In this document: positions 60,960 to 64,000 of the stretch, one piece after another | How the letters are laid out: each line of letters opens with the position of its first letter | Numbering within the stretch: the first letter of the stretch is position 1 | Assembly (NCBI GenBank): GCA_963779055.1 | Contig: CAVZWN010000005.1 | Location: 248,001 to 312,000, forward strand | From: Sulfurimicrobium sp963779055 | Lineage (GTDB): Bacteria; Pseudomonadota; Gammaproteobacteria; Burkholderiales; Sulfuricellaceae | Direction of reading: 5' to 3' | Length of the DNA: 64,000 nucleotides | Notes under the pieces: generated by a model | Told to the model about the DNA's origin: nothing | The model's input: the letters and a program-made list of their open reading frames with translations, nothing else | Databases searched by the model: none | Position numbers and translations under genes: made by a program

Positions 60960-62122
60960 CCATTCTCCTCAGTCACGGCCTGAACCAGGCCAATTTCCTC
61001 GTCATCGAGATAGCATGCTGGATCTTCCGCCCACGGGTCGCCCGTCACCTGCCATGCCCTTACCCTCGTATTGCCGCCACAGATGGCAAAGTAAGCACAT
61101 GCTCCGCAACGGCCGCCCACCGTTCTAGGCTGCGCCTTCAGTCCGGCCATGATGGGGTCAGCGGTATCCATCCAGATATCCGAAAAGGGCCGCTCACGCA
61201 CATTGCCCAGCGTGTAGTTCCACCACATGGTATCGGGGTGGACATTCCCCAGGTTGTCGATATTAGCCACGTTCACGCCAGAGGAGTTGCCACCCCATTG
61301 TTCCAGTTTGGAACGAATATGGTTTTCCAGATGCGGGAAATGCTTCTTCACCCATAGCAACAGGTACACGCCGTCGGCATCGTTGTTGCCGGTGACAAAT
61401 TCTTTCGGACTGCCCGCCTGCTGGTCACGCCAGCAGGTGTCGAGGAGCAGATCCATTGCCGTGCGCGTCGTCTGGTGAAAAGCATCATTTTTGCGGTTCT
61501 TGTTGCCGCGCCCGGCGTAATTAAGATGGGAAAGATAAAACTTATCCAGCCCCTCGTCTTCCATGAGCTGCAGCAATGCAGGCAAGTCATGCGCATTGTC
61601 CTGGGTCAGGGTAAAGCGGATGCCGACCTTGATGCCGCGCTGCTTGCACAGGCGGATGCCGTGCATGGACTTGTCGAATGCACCCTCCATACGGCGGAAT
61701 TTGTCATGTGTGGCCGCAATGCCGTCCAGGCTGACGCCGACATAATCGAAGCCGATAGCGGCAATCTGATCAATGTTACGCTCATCAATCAGTGTCCCGT
61801 TGGAAGACAGGCCAACATAAAACCCCATCTCCTTGGCACGGCGGGCAATGTCGAAAATATCTGTTCGCAACAGGGGTTCGCCTCCGGAAAGAATCAGCAC
61901 CGGCACACGAAAGCGCTTGAGATCGTCCATCACGCCAAACACTTCCTGCGTGGACAACTCGCCGGGAAAATCCTTGTCGGCGGAAATCGAATAGCAGTGC
62001 TTGCAGGTCAGGTTACAGCGACGGATCAGGTTCCAGATCACCACCGGACCAGGCGGATTGCGCCTCGGCCCGAGCGGGGTGGGATGGGCGATTTCCTGCA
62101 TGAACTGGGAAATACGAAACAT
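60956..62122 (-). CDS. nirJ: Heme d1 biosynthesis radical SAM protein NirJ
   Basis: 388 residues. PPGPVVIWNLIRRCNLTCKHCYS has the CxxxCxxC cluster motif; LSGGEPLLRTDIFDIA is the SAM site. A C-terminal SPASM-like cysteine group GGRCGACAYFAICGG, then DPACYLDDEE, adds a second cluster. NirJ removes the propionate side chains in heme d1 synthesis. A DNR box lies about 71 bp upstream, giving it its own promoter within the cluster. Confidence 0.95.
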   Translation of the reverse strand: MFRISQFMQEIAHPTPLGPRRNPPGPVVIWNLIRRCNLTCKHCYSISADKDFPGELSTQEVFGVMDDLKRFRVPVLILSGGEPLLRTDIFDIARRAKEMGFYVGLSSNGTLIDERNIDQIAAIGFDYVGVSLDGIAATHDKFRRMEGAFDKSMHGIRLCKQRGIKVGIRFTLTQDNAHDLPALLQLMEDEGLDKFYLSHLNYAGRGNKNRKNDAFHQTTRTAMDLLLDTCWRDQQAGSPKEFVTGNNDADGVYLLLWVKKHFPHLENHIRSKLEQWGGNSSGVNVANIDNLGNVHPDTMWWNYTLGNVRERPFSDIWMDTADPIMAGLKAQPRTVGGRCGACAYFAICGGNTRVRAWQVTGDPWAEDPACYLDDEEIGLVQAVTEENG

Positions 62123-62186
62123 GAAGCGCTCCGGGGTATTGCCAACAGTGATGAGACGAATGTACCCGGAACAGTATGGCGCGAAA

Positions 62187-62200
62187 ATGATTTAGATCAA
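62187..62200 (-). promoter_or_regulatory. FNR/DNR-type box upstream of nirJ
   Basis: ATGATTTAGATCAA matches TTGAT-N4-ATCAA at 9 of 10 positions and is centred about 71 bp before the nirJ start. It lies in the 102-bp gap between the hemerythrin gene and nirJ. Confidence 0.7.
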
Positions 62201-62224
62201 AGGCACCCGGCTTTTGCGGAAAAC

Positions 62225-62767
62225 CTAGCGATACTCCTGCGGGGGCAGATAAAGAGGATAAAGGACATTTTCCTCCGTCTGGATGCGCTTCGTCAGCACC
62301 TTGCCGATACCCCCCACCTCCTGCTGGAAGCTCTGCCACATCTGACCATCCCACTCGCCCTCAGCGGTATATTTGTGCAGAAAATCGGCCACCGCTTTGC
62401 CGATATGCTGCATTTCCCTGCGGAATTCCTGCATGATCGCGGCATTCTCGGCATCGCCCTCCAGGCTGTGCTGAAGATAGACATAAAAGCGCACGTTCTC
62501 CTTGAGCAGATGACCGCGCAGGGCGTCGCCAAACTCTCCCAGCTTTTCCTTGGTACGCATCACGTTTTTCTGTTCCATCGCGGCAGCGATTTCACCAAAG
62601 ATACCAATCAGGGCATGGTGGTCCGACACCAGGTTGGGTACCAGATTAGAATCGTAATGTAGCTGGGTTCCGGCTACGACCGCCCCTGCAGGGGCAGAAA
62701 CCGGATCTTGCTGTTTCGGTATTTCTTGCGTTGCGGGGGTCTTCTTTTTCCACAAGAACTCGAACAT
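62225..62767 (-). CDS. Hemerythrin-domain protein inside the heme d1 gene cluster
   Basis: 180 residues from ATG 62767, with GGAGG four bases upstream. The four-helix bundle shows LVSDHHALIGIFGEI, LRGHLLKENVRFYVYLQHSL (HxxxE) and EENVLYPLY, the di-iron ligand pattern, though the set of ligands is less regular than in the hemerythrin at 15669-16109. The N-terminus is a short Pro/Lys linker. Not a standard heme d1 gene; may sense or buffer NO or supply iron. Confidence 0.78.
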   Translation of the reverse strand: MFEFLWKKKTPATQEIPKQQDPVSAPAGAVVAGTQLHYDSNLVPNLVSDHHALIGIFGEIAAAMEQKNVMRTKEKLGEFGDALRGHLLKENVRFYVYLQHSLEGDAENAAIMQEFRREMQHIGKAVADFLHKYTAEGEWDGQMWQSFQQEVGGIGKVLTKRIQTEENVLYPLYLPPQEYR

Positions 62768-62790
62768 GCAGCCTCCAATCGTTAAATCAA

Positions 62791-63285
62791 TCAAGCTATC
62801 CGTAAACCGGTTTTTTTTAATATCCTCGTACTATAAAGGATTTCGCTCCCACGACAAGCATCGCCCAGAACTACCCCAATCTGCCGCGCCTTCTGCTCCA
62901 CCTCGGCCCGGTCGTGACCATGCACCATGGCAAACAAGTTATAGGGCCAGTCCGGCAAATAGCGCGGGCGCTGGTAGCAGTGACTGACCGACTCGAGCTG
63001 GCCGACGCGCTCGCCCAGTTCATCGATGCGTTCATCCTCTACATCCCACACCGTCATCCCATTGGCCTTGTAACCCAGCGCATAATGGTTCGGGACGGCG
63101 CCAATACGGCGAATGACGCCGCTTTCCAGCATGTGCCGCAGACGCTCCATCACCACATCGGGAGTGCTTCCCACTTGCTCCGCCACAGCATGATAGGGCT
63201 GCGGGACCAGCGGCAATCCTTCCTGGGTAGCAAGAATAATCTGCCGGTCAAGCTGATCAGGCTGCGGGGTTTTCGTTGGCTTCAA
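62791..63285 (-). CDS. nirH: Siroheme decarboxylase subunit, Lrp/AsnC-type NirH-like
   Basis: 164 residues. N-terminal helix-turn-helix (LDRQIILATQEGLPLVPQPYHAVAEQVG) and an AsnC domain with RRIGAVPNHYALGYKANGMTVWDV and YNLFAMVHGHDRAEVEQKA. NirDLGH decarboxylate siroheme to didecarboxysiroheme; conserved His in PNHY and HGHDR are active-site type. H assigned by order relative to nirJ. Start 23 bp upstream of the hemerythrin gene. Confidence 0.85.
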   Translation of the reverse strand: MKPTKTPQPDQLDRQIILATQEGLPLVPQPYHAVAEQVGSTPDVVMERLRHMLESGVIRRIGAVPNHYALGYKANGMTVWDVEDERIDELGERVGQLESVSHCYQRPRYLPDWPYNLFAMVHGHDRAEVEQKARQIGVVLGDACRGSEILYSTRILKKTGLRIA

Positions 63286-63396
63286 GACCTGCTTTCTCCA
63301 TTTTTTCTGAATAACGCGACCCTGTCAGGCACATCGAGGAGACGCCCAATGAACGAAGAAATCTATTCTTGTGAACCTTAACCGACAAACCCATGA

Positions 63397-63840
63397 TCAG
63401 GCGCGCAGCTTCAGCTCGACAAAATATTCCTTGATTTTTGGCATATTGTAGACAGGATAACCGCTTTCACGCTCGATCCTGTCCAATGCTTCCTGCTGAC
63501 CCTGCGGGGTTTCGGTGGCAAGCACGAACCACATATTGAGCGCATGGTCGCGGGCGTAGTTGTGTGCCACTTCGGGCATGGCATTGACTATCCCGGCGAC
63601 ACGCTCGAAGTCATCAGGGGGTATTTTCATTGCTGCGAGGCTCAACCCGCCGCCCAGGCGCTCGGCATGATACATCGGGCCAAAACGGCTTAACACCTTG
63701 TCATCCAGCAGCTTTTCAATCCGAACCAGCAATTCGCTTTCACTGCAGTCAAGCTGCCGGGCAACTTCAGCATAAGGATGATCACAGAGCGGAAATCCGC
63801 CCTGCAAATGGTTGATGATAGCCCGGTCCAGTTCGTCCAT
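63397..63840 (-). CDS. nirG: Siroheme decarboxylase subunit, Lrp/AsnC-type NirG-like
   Basis: 147 residues from ATG 63840 (MDELDRAIINHLQGGFPLCDHPY), which shares a base with the upstream stop (TGATG). Helix-turn-helix then FGPMYHAERLGGGLSLAAMKIP and NYARDHALNMWFVLATE, the NirG/NirD pattern (here MYHAERLGG in place of PNHYALGY). A 111-bp gap separates it from nirH, with no regulatory site recognised; the plus strand there holds only a 10-codon reading frame. Confidence 0.82.
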   Translation of the reverse strand: MDELDRAIINHLQGGFPLCDHPYAEVARQLDCSESELLVRIEKLLDDKVLSRFGPMYHAERLGGGLSLAAMKIPPDDFERVAGIVNAMPEVAHNYARDHALNMWFVLATETPQGQQEALDRIERESGYPVYNMPKIKEYFVELKLRA

Positions 63841-64000
63841 CAGGCCGCGGCTCTGGCATAACGCGCGCCGCACTGCTTGAAGCGGCGGGTGCTGAAGAGA
63901 ACTTCGCTGGCAATATGCTGCAGCCCGCATCCCTGACGCATCTCCTCGACTCGCGCCAGCACTTCCTCGCGATCATGCCCATGAATCATGCAGAACAGGT
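63840..64000 (-). CDS. Partial Lrp/AsnC-type nir gene (nirL- or nirD-like), N-terminus beyond window
   Basis: The last 53 codons before TGA (63840-63842) read LFCMIHGHDREEVLARVEEM then VLFSTRRFKQCGARYARAAA. This matches the C-terminal AsnC domain of siroheme decarboxylase subunits (compare AMVHGHDRAEV and LYSTRILKKTG in the nirH-like gene). It is the gene before nirG, normally nirL or nirD, or a fused nirDL. Start not visible. Confidence 0.8.
   Translation of the reverse strand, partial: LFCMIHGHDREEVLARVEEMRQGCGLQHIASEVLFSTRRFKQCGARYARAAA

Noticed and set aside
63349..63381. A 10-codon plus-strand reading frame (MNEEIYSCEP) in the nirG-nirH gap, with GAGGAG upstream
   Set aside because: Too short and isolated to support as a gene; the ribosome-like motif is likely chance.

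Overview
This window reads as chromosome of a denitrifying betaproteobacterium. Genus-level placement (something close to the Sulfuricella/Nitrosomonadales denitrifiers) is inference only. The support is protein content and style: a DNR-type regulator, norCBEFQD, a clade II (Sec-exported) nosZ cluster, heme d1 biosynthesis genes, oxygen-independent ubiquinone genes ubiUVT, a class III ribonucleotide reductase, and moderately high GC with tightly packed, often ATGA-overlapping genes. I see no rRNA, tRNA, CRISPR array, transposase, phage gene or replication origin.

Layout. 1-2760 (minus): an operon of a partial TolC-family protein, two periplasmic thioredoxin-fold proteins and two membrane proteins. 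2853-9071: housekeeping genes (PilZ-like protein, YihY, WrbA, DUF2069, acylphosphatase, TRIC-type channel, leuA). 9293-12942 (minus): anaerobic ribonucleotide reductase nrdD, a separate small glycyl-radical-domain gene, nrdG and a dnr regulator, with two NrdR-like boxes upstream. 13151-14266: a diguanylate cyclase. 14345-19425: a nitric-oxide-response neighbourhood (NnrS, hemerythrin, two DUF2249 proteins, two more polytopic membrane proteins). 19640-29162: nitric oxide reductase norC, norB, norE, norF, norQ, then a membrane ferredoxin pair and two MscS-family channels, then norD. 29414-48594: a menaquinone pathway (menB, menA, tlpA-like, menC, DHNA-CoA thioesterase-like ... ubiE/menG, menE, menF, menD) split in two by an inserted clade II nos cluster (nosZ, two cytochromes c, nosB, nosD, nosG, nosH, nosF, nosL, nosY). 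48545-55188: a SCO/cytochrome c operon and assorted periplasmic and envelope proteins. 55381-58731: radical SAM gene plus ubiU, ubiV, ubiT. 58830-59228: PilZ protein. 59466-64000 (minus): heme d1 genes nirN-like, nirJ, a hemerythrin, nirH, nirG and a further cut-off Lrp-type nir gene.

How it fits together. The genes describe growth by denitrification without oxygen. The NO reductase and N2O reductase systems, the d1-heme pathway for a cytochrome cd1 nitrite reductase (nirS itself is not in the window), both quinone pools (menaquinone, and ubiquinone made without O2) and oxygen-independent dNTP synthesis sit together. At least eight FNR/DNR-type dyads (TTGAT-N4-ATCAA and close variants), mostly about 60-75 bp (one about 110 bp) ahead of a start codon, precede norD, nosZ, two cytochrome c genes, nirJ, hemerythrin, DUF2249 and the nnrS-like/norC divergent region. 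This makes one DNR regulon likely. The most notable items are the glycyl-radical domain of NrdD encoded as its own gene, the physical nesting of a NosG/NosH-type nos cluster inside the men genes (pointing to menaquinol as electron donor for N2O reduction), an apparent one-base frameshift at the start of menB, and a heme-free C-terminal extension on NosZ.
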